DNA of 64,000 nucleotides from Alicyclobacillus tolerans (GCF_001447355.1 NZ_JXBW01000007.1:62001-126000), one strand, 5' to 3'. Positions 8,448 through 16,692 are shown, counted from the first letter of the stretch. Made by a program: numbers and translations. Notes: generated from the letters alone by a model not told the origin.

Positions 8448-8740
8448 GGGGTATCAGCCACCTTGGGCTGTTGCGCGTGATGTGGGTGGCTTGACACTTG
8501 TAGCGCGGAGCGCGTCAACTCTGTCACAATGTCCGATTGCAATTGCGGATGTAAATAGTAAATGGCGTTGACAAACACCCGTCCAGTATCTGTTGTCACG
8601 TACCGTGCAGGCAATCGGTTGAGCGCCATGGCAAGTACATCGCTAATGCACTGTTCACATTTGCACTTGAGAAGGTCATAGATTTCCGAATCCTGCAGTA
8701 GTTGCGTCGCCAGTTGCTCAGTGACATTGACAATCGGCAT
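8444..8740 (-). CDS. ComFB-like late competence family protein
   Basis: 98 residues with the ComFB pattern: a short N-terminal NVTEQLATQLL helix, a cysteine-rich KCKCEQCISDVLAMALNRLP motif and ARYVTTDTGRVFV. ComFB proteins are small, probably zinc-binding, and occur in competence operons or alone; no defined biochemical activity is known. ATG at 8740 has GGGGGA upstream. It is co-directional and overlapping with tadA, not with comFA/comFC. Confidence 0.82.
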   Translation of the reverse strand: MPIVNVTEQLATQLLQDSEIYDLLKCKCEQCISDVLAMALNRLPARYVTTDTGRVFVNAIYYLHPQLQSDIVTELTRSALQVSSHPHHAQQPKVADTP

Positions 8741-8808
8741 GAACAGTCCCCCACAAGGTCATCGTTCGGCACGGCAGCATACGCTGGCCAATGAGAGGTG
8801 AGAACCCC

Positions 8809-9633
8809 GTGCCACGGGCAACGTTAGACGAAGAGCGGCATTTTTTAAACAAATGGCAGATGTACCTTGCCATGCAAGATGCTCAGCCAAAAGGCCTGTA
8901 CTTGCCAGCCACCTGCCTTTTGTCGCAAGCAACGCCGCACCATTTTGAACAGGCCCCATCCTGGTACATCAAGCCGGTCGAAACATGGGGCGGAAATCTG
9001 ATTTCGCGTGTCACCAAGGTTGCATCAGACACATGGACGTTACAACCTATCGTCGGTACAGCACTGACATTCCATCGCGCTGCCGACGTGCTATCAACAC
9101 TGCTCACCATGTACTTGCCAGAGCAAACCATCGCCCAGCAAGCCGCGCCCGTTCTGATGCTGTCTGGTCGGCCATTTGACGTGCGCGTCCTGTGTCAACG
9201 GGACGATGACGACGCTTGGCTGGTAGCCGGCCACTTGGCGCGGGTTGGCGCCGAAAACAGCATCGTCTCAAACATTGGTACGGGCCACGGCGAAGTGATG
9301 CCCACACAGCGTCTGCTTCAACAAGTATACCAAAACCGCGAGTTATCCGGACGTGTGTTGCGCCGCTTACGGCGTATCAGCCTCGCTATCTGCCACATCC
9401 TTGACACGTATGCGGAGTTCGACGAAGTGGGCATTGATTTTGGGCTCGATAGCCATGGACGGATCTGGCTGTTCGAGGTTAACACAAACGACCGCCTTGG
9501 CAAGCCGAGCCATGAGCTGTTTCTGCACCTGCCAAATCGACGAATCTACGACGAGATCGAACATCGCGCAAAGCGCCGCGAGGAGCGCTGGTTCCGTCAG
9601 CTCTTACGCGACGTGGAGCGACATCATCGTTAA
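8809..9633 (+). CDS. YheC/YheD family endospore coat-associated protein
   Basis: About 274 residues. The ATP-grasp-like core of YheC/YheD proteins is seen: WYIKPVETWGGNLI near residue 50, RPFDVRVLCQ near 125, and the terminal VGIDFGLDSHGRIWLFEVNTND metal/nucleotide segment. Members are made during sporulation and locate to the coat; their reaction is unknown. The GTG at 8809 is preferred because AGAGGTGAG lies about 6 bases upstream; an in-frame ATG at 8791 has no SD. Shorter than the usual 350-450 residues. Divergent from the ComFB-like gene. Confidence 0.82.
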   Translation: MPRATLDEERHFLNKWQMYLAMQDAQPKGLYLPATCLLSQATPHHFEQAPSWYIKPVETWGGNLISRVTKVASDTWTLQPIVGTALTFHRAADVLSTLLTMYLPEQTIAQQAAPVLMLSGRPFDVRVLCQRDDDDAWLVAGHLARVGAENSIVSNIGTGHGEVMPTQRLLQQVYQNRELSGRVLRRLRRISLAICHILDTYAEFDEVGIDFGLDSHGRIWLFEVNTNDRLGKPSHELFLHLPNRRIYDEIEHRAKRREERWFRQLLRDVERHHR

Positions 9634-9725
9634 AACTGGGCACCATTCGCCCAGTTCACGCATAAGGTATGGGGATTTTGCCTTGCTTCGCCAAAGGCGG
9701 GCAGTTCCATAAGGAGGATGAGCGC

Positions 9726-11573
9726 ATGTGCGGTATCACAGGTTGGGTCGACTGGTCCAGCGACCTCACATCGGAAACACAAACAGTAAAAGCCATGGGT
9801 GACACGCTTGTTGCGCGCGGACCGGATGCCGACGGGCTGTTCACGGATCCACACGCGCTCTTTGCGCACAGAAGGCTCGTCGTCGTCGATCCCGACGGCG
9901 GCAAACAACCAATGACAAGGCATTTTGGCAATCGCGCGTATACGATTGTATATAACGGCGAGCTGTACAATACGGACGAACTCAGACAACAACTGCAGGC
10001 AGAGGGTTTTTCATTTTACGGCTACTCGGATACCGAAGTACTTCTCGTGTCTTATGTCGCATGGGGCGAAGAATGTGTATCCAAGCTCAATGGCATCTTC
10101 GCGTTCGCCATCTGGGATGCCGCGAATCAGCGGTTGTTTATGGGGCGTGATCGCCTGGGCGTCAAACCGCTCTTCATCAGTCGAGTCGGCCAAGGCATTG
10201 TCTTTGGATCGGAACTCAAAGCGCTGCTTAAACACCCAGCCATCGAACCCGTGATTGACGAACAAGGCCTGGCTGAGATATTTGCGATTGGGCCAGCGCG
10301 CACGCCTGGGGTAGGTGTATTTGTCGGCATCGATGAGCTCCGCCCTGGCCACATTCTCATCGGCACGCCGGACGGCATCCGCACGAAGCGGTACTGGCAG
10401 TTGAAGAGTGTCGAGCACGAGGATTCGCTCGAAAAGACCGTCGAAACGGTACGGGATCTGATGATCGACACGGTGGAGCGCCAACTCGTATCCGATGTAC
10501 CCTTGGCGACCTTTCTGTCCGGCGGCCTTGACTCCAGCGTCGTATCGGCAATTGCCGCACGCTACTTCCAGCGTCAAGGACGCGATGCGCTGCACACGTA
10601 CGCCATCGAATTTCAAGACATGGAGAAGCATTTTACGGCTAACGCCTTCCAGAAGAGTCTGGATGGACCGTGGGCACAAATGATCTCCGAGCATATCGAC
10701 AGCGTCCATCATCGTGTCATCTTTGATACCCCAGATCTCGAGCGGCACTTGCTCGATCCGCTGTTGGCTAGGGATTTGCCTGGTATGGCTGACATCGACA
10801 CATCGCTCTTCCTATTTTGCAGACGGATTAAAGAGGATGTCACCGTTGCCCTGTCCGGTGAAGCCGCGGACGAAGTTTTTGGCGGATACCCATGGTTCCA
10901 TCGGGAAGACGCGCTCGCAGCGGACACCTTCCCCTGGTCATTACGTTTACACGAGCGCATGGGCGTGATGTCGGATGCCTTAAAACAGGCCATCCGCCCA
11001 CAGGCATACGTGCAGGAGAGGTACCTCGAAGCCTTGTCGGAAGTACCCAGACTACCCGGAGAAACAGGCCGTGATGCACGCGTACGCGAGATTGGCTATC
11101 TGTCGATCACGCGCTTTATGCCGACGCTGTTGGATCGCAAAGATCGCATGAGCATGGGTTCCGGGCTCGAGGTCCGCGTGCCGTTTTGCGATCACCGGTT
11201 GGTCGAGTACGTGTTTAACATACCATGGGCCTTTAAAACGGCGGGCAAAGAAGTCAAAGGTGTACTGCGCCAAGCCATGTCGGATTTTCTGCCGCATGAA
11301 GCGCTTTATCGCAAAAAGAGCCCGTATCCGTCGACGCCAAATCCTGCTTATCTGGCGCTGGTTCGCAACAAGGCACTCGCGATGTTGGATGATTCGTCAT
11401 CTCCCATCCTGCCTTTCATTGATGCAAATGCAGTGCGTGCACTTGCGCAGATCAGCAAGCAGCCGTCCGAGCATCGTCCATGGTTCGGTCAAATTATGGG
11501 TACGGCTCAGATGTTCCACTATCTGTATGAGGTCAACGAGTGGCTTCGACGTTACAACGTGCGTGTCAAATGA
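9726..11573 (+). CDS. asnB: Asparagine synthase (glutamine-hydrolysing)
   Basis: 615 residues starting at MCGITGW, so the catalytic Cys2 of the class II glutaminase domain is exposed after Met removal. A strong SD (AAGGAGG) supports this ATG. The N-terminal amidotransferase has the RGPDADG and YNGELYN motifs. The C-terminal synthetase has the PP-loop SGGLDSSVV near residue 265 and the SGEAADEVFGGYPW segment. It makes asparagine from aspartate, ATP and glutamine, or may serve in cell-envelope amidation as some paralogues do. Single gene, followed by a small membrane ORF and a terminator. Confidence 0.96.
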   Translation: MCGITGWVDWSSDLTSETQTVKAMGDTLVARGPDADGLFTDPHALFAHRRLVVVDPDGGKQPMTRHFGNRAYTIVYNGELYNTDELRQQLQAEGFSFYGYSDTEVLLVSYVAWGEECVSKLNGIFAFAIWDAANQRLFMGRDRLGVKPLFISRVGQGIVFGSELKALLKHPAIEPVIDEQGLAEIFAIGPARTPGVGVFVGIDELRPGHILIGTPDGIRTKRYWQLKSVEHEDSLEKTVETVRDLMIDTVERQLVSDVPLATFLSGGLDSSVVSAIAARYFQRQGRDALHTYAIEFQDMEKHFTANAFQKSLDGPWAQMISEHIDSVHHRVIFDTPDLERHLLDPLLARDLPGMADIDTSLFLFCRRIKEDVTVALSGEAADEVFGGYPWFHREDALAADTFPWSLRLHERMGVMSDALKQAIRPQAYVQERYLEALSEVPRLPGETGRDARVREIGYLSITRFMPTLLDRKDRMSMGSGLEVRVPFCDHRLVEYVFNIPWAFKTAGKEVKGVLRQAMSDFLPHEALYRKKSPYPSTPNPAYLALVRNKALAMLDDSSSPILPFIDANAVRALAQISKQPSEHRPWFGQIMGTAQMFHYLYEVNEWLRRYNVRVK

Positions 11574-11631
11574 CGGATTGCATACCTCCTTCGATTCGGC
11601 AGATGCTATGCCCTGAAGGGGGTTGACCGCC

Positions 11632-11724
11632 GTGATCCACGACTGGATTTGGGGTGTTGCATTTCTTGTTGGGCTTGGCGCCGTGTGGGCGTATGTCGAC
11701 CTTCGCTTCCGCCGTCAGGACTAA
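11632..11724 (+). CDS. 30-residue putative membrane peptide
   Basis: GTG start with AAGGGGGTTG upstream; the product (MIHDWIWGVAFLVGLGAVWA...) has one hydrophobic segment followed by a basic, charged tail (YVDLRFRRQD). It lies 58 bp after asnB and just before a strong terminator, so it is probably the last cistron of that transcript. No family recognised. Confidence 0.55.
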   Translation: MIHDWIWGVAFLVGLGAVWAYVDLRFRRQD

Positions 11725-11747
11725 ACCGTCACCGTCCGCATAGCGGC

Positions 11748-11800
11748 AAAAAGCTGCCCAAAAATCAACGGAATCGTTGATCTGGGCAGCCTTTTGCATT
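11748..11800. terminator. Bidirectional rho-independent terminator
   Basis: Stem GCTGCCCA/TGGGCAGC-type arms (11753-11760 and 11783-11790), with an inner ATCAACG/CGTTGAT pairing. A CTTTTGCATTT tail follows on the plus strand, and an AAAAA stretch before it gives a T run on the minus strand. It separates the asnB unit from the convergent small membrane gene. Confidence 0.85.
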
Positions 11801-11976
11801 TATAAGCGCGGATCGTCGATACGGGCCTCCTGAAGCACCTTTTCCCGTGCCCGCATGAAGTGATCCCAATAAATCATGGCAGCCCCAGTCGCCACCACGA
11901 TGCAAAACGAGATGATCATCCACATGACCGTATCGGTGTCGACATCCTGAAACCAAGTGGCCATCTCCGCACCCAT
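11800..11976 (-). CDS. 58-residue single-TM membrane protein
   Basis: The product MGAEMATWFQDVDTDTVMWM... has one transmembrane segment (MIISFCIVVATGAAMIYW, residues about 20-37) and a charged cytoplasmic tail ending EARIDDPRL. A weak GGGCGGTG lies before the ATG. It follows mtnB by 66 bp on the same strand and ends in the terminator. No family recognised; reads as a genuine gene from its amphipathic layout. Confidence 0.6.
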   Translation of the reverse strand: MGAEMATWFQDVDTDTVMWMIISFCIVVATGAAMIYWDHFMRAREKVLQEARIDDPRL

Positions 11977-12042
11977 CTACACACCGCCCTTCGGCATTTT
12001 GGCGTTAGTATCTGCCGAGTCGGGCGGATCGAATACGGCTTT

Positions 12043-12675
12043 TTATGGGCTTGCGAATCCTGCGTTGCGTATGAGCTCCAACCGGTACACATACTCGCAG
12101 AGAAACTCCACCGCTTCCAAGTGCCGGCGCGCCGCGTCCGGTGTATCGCCGAATGCATACACGCCATGCGCACGAACGAGTACGGCAGGCACGTCGGGCT
12201 TTGCCGCATCCGCGACAGCTTGGCCGAGTTGGTGCAGATCCGCCCAGTTCGGGACAATCGGAATCCGCACAGAAGCATCTTCCTCCCAGTGCCCGAGCGC
12301 CTTGAGCAATTCGTGATGCGCAATTTCGACATATCCTTGCCGGGCGAACAGTTCGCTAATCAGATTGTTATACACAGTATGTACGTGCAGGATGCTGCCA
12401 CATGACAGTTTGTCATACAAAGCAACATGAACGGTCGTCTCGGCAGATGGCCTGTATGAGGTCTCGCCTTGCACCCGCATGTCGGCGTCGACGAGTAACA
12501 CATCCCGCTCGGTCAGGCGTTGCTTGTCCGCACCGCTGCGCGTAATCGCAAACAGGAGCGGATCGCGCTCGACCAGAATTGAGAGATTCCCGCTGGTGGC
12601 AGGCAACCAACCCTTGTCAGACGCGAAGCGCGCAAGTTCGATCACGCCCTGTGCCTGTTCAGTGAATGTATGCAT
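12043..12675 (-). CDS. mtnB: Methylthioribulose-1-phosphate dehydratase
   Basis: 210 residues of the class II aldolase/adducin fold. Zinc ligands are visible in ILHVHTVYNN and in RAHGVYAFG, and the glycine-rich substrate loop TSGNLSIL near residue 27 fits MtnB. The enzyme dehydrates 5-methylthioribulose-1-P to diketo-methylthiopentyl-1-P in methionine salvage. The gene overlaps the end of mtnX by 17 bp and is last in the mtnW-mtnX-mtnB operon. Confidence 0.95.
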   Translation of the reverse strand: MHTFTEQAQGVIELARFASDKGWLPATSGNLSILVERDPLLFAITRSGADKQRLTERDVLLVDADMRVQGETSYRPSAETTVHVALYDKLSCGSILHVHTVYNNLISELFARQGYVEIAHHELLKALGHWEEDASVRIPIVPNWADLHQLGQAVADAAKPDVPAVLVRAHGVYAFGDTPDAARRHLEAVEFLCEYVYRLELIRNAGFASP

Positions 12676-13333
12676 GAAGTGAAGCCTCCTTGTCGTCGAT
12701 AGCTGCTACGATATCGTCGAACGTTGTAAAAGGCAGATGTGGAATGCCCCGCTCCTCTACCAATGCCAACAGTTGCGCCCGCGCAAACACGAAGTCTGCC
12801 ATTTGTGCCGCTTTGAAGTCTGTCACGCCATCCCCGATGACGATCACGCTGTCCCCTGGCTGGACAAGTTCCCGAATTACGCTCGGCTTACACAGTCCGC
12901 AACCACCCTCGCAAGCTGGATCACAAGGGTGTGACCATTGCACATGTAGCCGTCGGCCACTTGTATCGAGGTGGTTACAATAGATATCCACAGTCCCTGT
13001 GGAGAATTTGTGGATAACCGGCAACACGAAAAAGTCGAATCCGCCGCTAACTACGGACAGCTTCCACCCAAGTTGTGCACAGGTGTGGATGAATTGTGGA
13101 AAACCGCGCCGAACTTGTGTGTGATCCTGTGCAAACCGGGTAACCTCGTCATATTGATCCGAAGGAATCAGCTGGAACATCGCTTCGACGCCATCCTTCA
13201 CGGTTCGTCGACCTTGCTTGACCGCCTCGATGATGGGCTGGCTTTCCTCAGGTGCAAATCTTTCCATAATCGTAGTAATCATGTCGCGTTCTGAAATCGT
13301 TCCGTCAAAATCGCAAATTACGCGAACCGTCAC
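12659..13333 (-). CDS. mtnX: 2-hydroxy-3-keto-5-methylthiopentenyl-1-phosphate phosphatase
   Basis: About 224 residues of the HAD superfamily: nucleophile motif ICDFDGTIS at the N-terminus, SGGFDFFV (motif II), and VIGDGVTDFKAA (acidic motif). A cysteine-rich cap (CDPACEGGCGLC) is typical of MtnX. It dephosphorylates the MtnW product to give acireductone. The GTG at 13333 overlaps the mtnW stop (GTGA), so I prefer it over an in-frame start 15 bases upstream. The coding sequence is unusually rich in DnaA-box-like 9-mers. Confidence 0.94.
   Translation of the reverse strand: MTVRVICDFDGTISERDMITTIMERFAPEESQPIIEAVKQGRRTVKDGVEAMFQLIPSDQYDEVTRFAQDHTQVRRGFPQFIHTCAQLGWKLSVVSGGFDFFVLPVIHKFSTGTVDIYCNHLDTSGRRLHVQWSHPCDPACEGGCGLCKPSVIRELVQPGDSVIVIGDGVTDFKAAQMADFVFARAQLLALVEERGIPHLPFTTFDDIVAAIDDKEASLHAYIH
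12984..13103. promoter_or_regulatory. Second group of DnaA-box-like sites inside mtnX
   Basis: Within 120 bp of the mtnX coding sequence there is one perfect TGTGGATAA (13009-13017). Four sites have one mismatch to TTATCCACA: 12984-12992, 12998-13006, 13084-13092 and 13095-13103. A further perfect box lies at 13376-13384 in mtnW. Codon content could produce some of these by chance, and binding is unproven. Confidence 0.35.
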
Positions 13334-14577
13334 GCCCGCACCCCCCACTTTGCAATGGCAGCGGCTAAAGCCGGCTTATCCACAGCGGCATCTTGGAGTG
13401 GTACGCCCTCTTGTACAGCCGCGATCGCGTCAAAGAACGCCTGTCCACCCATGCTGGCCCCACCTGGATGGCCATGAATGCCACCGCCTGCATTGAGAAT
13501 GAGGTCAATGCCAAAGTCCCGGTACAACTGCGGAACGAGTCCCGGGTAAATCCCTGCAGATGGTGCTGGTAGAACCTTGCGATGGACGCCGTCCTTACGC
13601 AGGTGCGCAAGTAACCGATCCGTGGCCTCGCCACCCAATGTCACGCTGCCATACATGGACGGGAAAATGCCCATGTCAGCCCCCGCCAACCGCATGAGTT
13701 GACCCAGCACGATATCTGCGGCGATACCGTAATTCGGCGACCCGTAGAGGGCGCCGGATACCGCAGGATGTGCAAGAATTGGTACAGAAACGTCGGGATC
13801 GCGAGCGAGATCGGCGAGGACGTCAAATCCGTAGGCGATGACGTTAAACAGGAGGGCACCGGCGCCAAGGTCGGCCAGTCGTTTTGCCTTCTCGCGCAGC
13901 TGGTGCACAGGTCCCGTCAGGTTGACCGCATACGCCGTTTCCCGCCCGGTCTGTACTGCAATTTGACGCGTCTTCTCGCGATACGCCACAACGCGCTCGG
14001 CCGCCGTCGCATGTGCCTCGCTGAAGAAAATCTCATCGTCCTTGACGAGGTCGACGCCACCCGATGCCTGCTCGCCGAACTGGGCGACCAGTTCTTCCAG
14101 CGTAAGGCCCGCACAAGCTTTGAAAATACTCATCACGAACGGCCGCCCGAATACGCCATAGCGTTCGCGAACGCCGTCGACGCCGAATTTCGGCCCTGGA
14201 TAGACACGCTCCCACGCTTCGGGCAAGGACAACCTCTCTAAGCGAATTTCGCCGTCCATCGAAAGCTTGCCAAACACAGTTGTCAGCAGAGACGCGAAGG
14301 TCGTGTCAAGATTCGCAACAGGGTAAGCAATATCGATTTCAGCAATCACATCGCCTGCTTCTGCCGAATCGACAACGCGAATGCCTTGTACCTGTCCACA
14401 ATGAGCTGCCACCTGCTCCTTACGCAACGACGGCAGATCTGTCCACGTGCCAATTGTCAGCCCAATGGCGATACCCTCCGCACGGGCTGCAAGCCGATTT
14501 TCGCGATCGCGCAACCGATATGTGGCCACGATATAGCGCGAATCGCGATGCATATCTGTACTGGTTACATCGTTCAT
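13330..14577 (-). CDS. mtnW: 2,3-diketo-5-methylthiopentyl-1-phosphate enolase (RuBisCO-like protein)
   Basis: 415 residues of the RuBisCO large-chain fold. The lysine carbamylation/Mg site is present (GGVDLVKDDEIF), as are the phosphate-binding GGGIHGHPGG loop and the KFGVDGVRE segment. This is a form IV (RuBisCO-like) enolase of methionine salvage, not a carboxylase. Its operon partners mtnX and mtnB catalyse the neighbouring steps. First gene of the leftward operon, with the DnaA-box array directly upstream of its start. Confidence 0.95.
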   Translation of the reverse strand: MNDVTSTDMHRDSRYIVATYRLRDRENRLAARAEGIAIGLTIGTWTDLPSLRKEQVAAHCGQVQGIRVVDSAEAGDVIAEIDIAYPVANLDTTFASLLTTVFGKLSMDGEIRLERLSLPEAWERVYPGPKFGVDGVRERYGVFGRPFVMSIFKACAGLTLEELVAQFGEQASGGVDLVKDDEIFFSEAHATAAERVVAYREKTRQIAVQTGRETAYAVNLTGPVHQLREKAKRLADLGAGALLFNVIAYGFDVLADLARDPDVSVPILAHPAVSGALYGSPNYGIAADIVLGQLMRLAGADMGIFPSMYGSVTLGGEATDRLLAHLRKDGVHRKVLPAPSAGIYPGLVPQLYRDFGIDLILNAGGGIHGHPGGASMGGQAFFDAIAAVQEGVPLQDAAVDKPALAAAIAKWGVRA

Positions 14578-14597
14578 CTATGTACACCCCGTTCATC

Positions 14598-14752
14598 CAA
14601 TCCACACGTTTCAACCAAATTATCCACAAGGCTGTTGATGGCCCATTCGTCATTATACACAAGCGTTATGTTCATAGCACAGCACTTCTCCACAGCACAC
14701 TGTGGATAACTGGGGATGAATTGTGGATAAAACCTGTGAGTATTGTGGACAA
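14598..14752. promoter_or_regulatory. Ordered array of DnaA-box-like sites
   Basis: Sites matching TTATNCACA or its complement are: TTATCCACA 14620-14628, TTATACACA 14653-14661, TTCTCCACA (one mismatch) 14686-14694, TGTGGATAA 14701-14709, TGTGGATAA 14722-14730 and TGTGGACAA (one mismatch) 14744-14752. A two-mismatch site starts at 14598. The first three point one way and are exactly 33 bp apart. The last three point the other way, 21 and 22 bp apart. The array covers the region where the mtnW promoter is expected. No dnaA or dnaN lies in the window, so it is unlikely to be oriC. Confidence 0.75.
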
Positions 14753-14799
14753 GTTCATTTGCAACCATGCAATATTTGCGTTAACGTAATAAGAGCAAC

Positions 14800-14925
14800 G
14801 TTTGTTGCCACGCTGAATTCCCGAATGGGGAAGCGGGGGACCCATACCTGGGGTGAAACGCATTTGTCGCGTGGGGCGCCTTTCAGCCCTAACCCGTCAG
14901 CTAACCTCGCAAGCGTCATGAAAGG
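14800..14925 (+). promoter_or_regulatory. c-di-AMP riboswitch (ydaO/yuaA class)
   Basis: The sequence has the hallmark segments of this class in order: CGCTGAA (14811-14817), GAAGCGGGGGACCCA, CTGGGGTGAA, then CCGTCAGCTAACCTCGCAAGCGT. The closing stem pairs ACGCT (14810-14814) with AGCGT (14912-14916). An AGGAG follows directly. These riboswitches sense cyclic di-AMP, and binding usually reduces expression of potassium, osmolyte-uptake or cell-wall genes. The next recognisable coding gene on this strand is the MFS transporter, 290 bp further on. Confidence 0.93.
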
Positions 14926-15216
14926 AGTGCTGTGCCCATGTTGTATACTGCAAGTCCCTTCCGTGCTGTTCTGCTCAAACCTTTCCACGAATCTTCAGCT
15001 GCAGATCCACCATCCAATCCCTGATCTTAAAGCCAAGCACTGTACGCCAACGCAAGGGTTCGCTTTTGGGCGCCCCATCGCCACGGGAAGATGCATACCT
15101 TTATGTTTCGTGCACAGAAAATTTTACGCCCAAAAATCTGAACACCAAGCGAAGCTGTTCATTTGCACGCGCTTGGGCTTCCCGTTGACAGCTCTGTTGC
15201 CAAAAGAAGAAAGGGG
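14926..15216 (+). other. Leader between riboswitch and MFS gene
   Basis: This 290-bp stretch holds no recognised gene. A 28-codon ORF (14938-15024, MLYTASPFRAVLLKPF...) lies 9-10 bases after an AGGAG that abuts the riboswitch. It could be a leader peptide, or the remains of the original regulated gene. I saw no convincing terminator hairpin with a T run. Confidence 0.4.
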
Positions 15217-16623
15217 ATGGATGGTTTGTCTGCAAAAACCACCAACGTGGTGGAAGACGCGAAGTTTAGTCCGTTTCACCTAAAACTGACGATTTACTCT
15301 TCCGGCGGCCCATTTCTCGACGGATACATTCTCAGCATCATCGCGATCGCCCTGACCCAAATTACGCCCCAATTGCATTTGAATGCAATGTGGAGCGGTT
15401 TGATTGGCGCATCTGCGTTGATAGGCATCTTTATTGGCGGATTCCTCGGCTATGTGACTGACAAATTTGGCCGCCAATTGATGTATACCATCGACTTCAT
15501 CTTGCTCATCGTCGCTTCCGTACTGCAGTTTTTCGTTCATAACGCCTGGGAGTTATTTGCCTTGCGCATCGTCCTTGGCATTTCCGTCGGTGCTGATTAC
15601 CCGATTGCGACATCCCTGTTGACTGAATTTGCTCCGCGCCGCCATCGCGGTATGATGCTCGGCGTGACGTTGGTGGCATATTACGTGGGTTCGACGGTCG
15701 CCTATCTGGTGGGCCAGTGGATGCTCGCCATCGGCCCGGAGGCTTGGCGCTGGATCTTGGCTAGCAGTGCGGTTCCTGCCGTCATCTTGGTTCTCTTACG
15801 CATGGGTACACCTGAATCGCCGCGCTGGTTGCTGCAACAGGGCCGTAAGGATGAGGCCCTGCAGGTCTTACAGTCGGTATATGGACCGGAAGCCTCCTTG
15901 GCGGATATCGAAGTACCCGCAGAAAGCAAAGGCCGCACCAGTTACCTGAAGCTGTTCTCGCGTGCATACATCAAACGAACTTTATACGTCGGCCTGTTCT
16001 ACATGGCGGCCGTCGCACCGCTGTTCGCGATGCTGACGTTCGGCCCCGAAATGCTTACGTCCTACCACCTGTTCACGGGTGCATCAGGCTACGGCGCTGC
16101 CATCATCAGCGCATTGTTTCTCATTGGCTGTATTCCGGCTCTCTTTCTGGTCAACCGTTGGGGGCGGCGACGCCTTATCATCATCGCTTTCGCCGGGATG
16201 ACTGTCGGCATTGCCCTTTTGGGCTTCTTCCCAAGCGGGCCACTTGCCATCATTCTATTGGGCTTTATCTTGTACGCGCTATTCTCAGGTGGCCCGAACG
16301 TGATGGAATGGCTTGCGCCTAACGAACTGTTTCCAACAGAGGTACGCGGCACCGCGGGCGGTATTACGACGTGTATCAGCCGCTTTGGCGCAGTATTCGG
16401 AACCTACTTGTTCCCCTGGGGTCTGTCGCGCTTTGGCATCGGACCCACGATGCTCGTTGGAGCGCTCGTGACCCTGGGCGGTCTCATCGTCTGTATCCTG
16501 CTTGCACCGGAAACCACACAACAAACGCTCAACGAAGCCAGCGTTGCCGAGGTGGCGAGATCGCATCGACACAGCACAGCAGGGGCCAGACAATCGCAGT
16601 CGGTTCGTCACATCTCGCGATAA
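15217..16623 (+). CDS. MFS transporter, sugar-porter-like
   Basis: About 468 residues with 12 hydrophobic segments. MFS signature motifs are present: GYVTDKFGRQ between helices 2 and 3 and RWGRRR in the second half, with PESPRWLL in the central loop and the PNELFPTEVRGTA segment typical of the sugar/aromatic-acid porter group. The substrate cannot be told; position between the mtn operon and mtnD suggests a methylthio-compound or related metabolite, but that is inference. The start is uncertain: ATG 15217 (purine-rich upstream) or TTG 15226. The upstream c-di-AMP riboswitch may control it. Confidence 0.85.
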   Translation: MDGLSAKTTNVVEDAKFSPFHLKLTIYSSGGPFLDGYILSIIAIALTQITPQLHLNAMWSGLIGASALIGIFIGGFLGYVTDKFGRQLMYTIDFILLIVASVLQFFVHNAWELFALRIVLGISVGADYPIATSLLTEFAPRRHRGMMLGVTLVAYYVGSTVAYLVGQWMLAIGPEAWRWILASSAVPAVILVLLRMGTPESPRWLLQQGRKDEALQVLQSVYGPEASLADIEVPAESKGRTSYLKLFSRAYIKRTLYVGLFYMAAVAPLFAMLTFGPEMLTSYHLFTGASGYGAAIISALFLIGCIPALFLVNRWGRRRLIIIAFAGMTVGIALLGFFPSGPLAIILLGFILYALFSGGPNVMEWLAPNELFPTEVRGTAGGITTCISRFGAVFGTYLFPWGLSRFGIGPTMLVGALVTLGGLIVCILLAPETTQQTLNEASVAEVARSHRHSTAGARQSQSVRHISR

Positions 16624-16672
16624 TCTGCAGATAGACAAACGTCTACACCAAATTTAAGATAGCGTTAGGTAT

Positions 16673-16692
16673 GGGTGGCCCATCGGCCACCC
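16673..16692 (+). other. Hairpin between MFS gene and mtnD
   Basis: A perfect 8-bp inverted repeat GGGTGGCC/GGCCACCC with a 4-base loop lies 25 bp before mtnD. It is not followed by a T run, so it is more likely a processing or attenuating hairpin than a full terminator. Confidence 0.4.

Noticed and set aside
10011-10748. 245-codon frame antisense to asnB.
   Set aside because: asnB has full family motifs on the plus strand; the antisense frame has none and no SD.
11860-12405. 181-codon plus-strand frame over mtnB.
   Set aside because: Antisense to a clear mtnB and to the 58-residue membrane gene.
14598-14752. The DnaA-box array as the chromosomal origin.
   Set aside because: No dnaA, dnaN or recF adjacent and no clear AT-rich unwinding region; a titration or regulatory site is more likely.
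14723-15283. 186-codon plus-strand frame over the riboswitch and MFS leader.
   Set aside because: It runs straight through the riboswitch core, has a cysteine-rich random-looking sequence and overlaps the MFS start.
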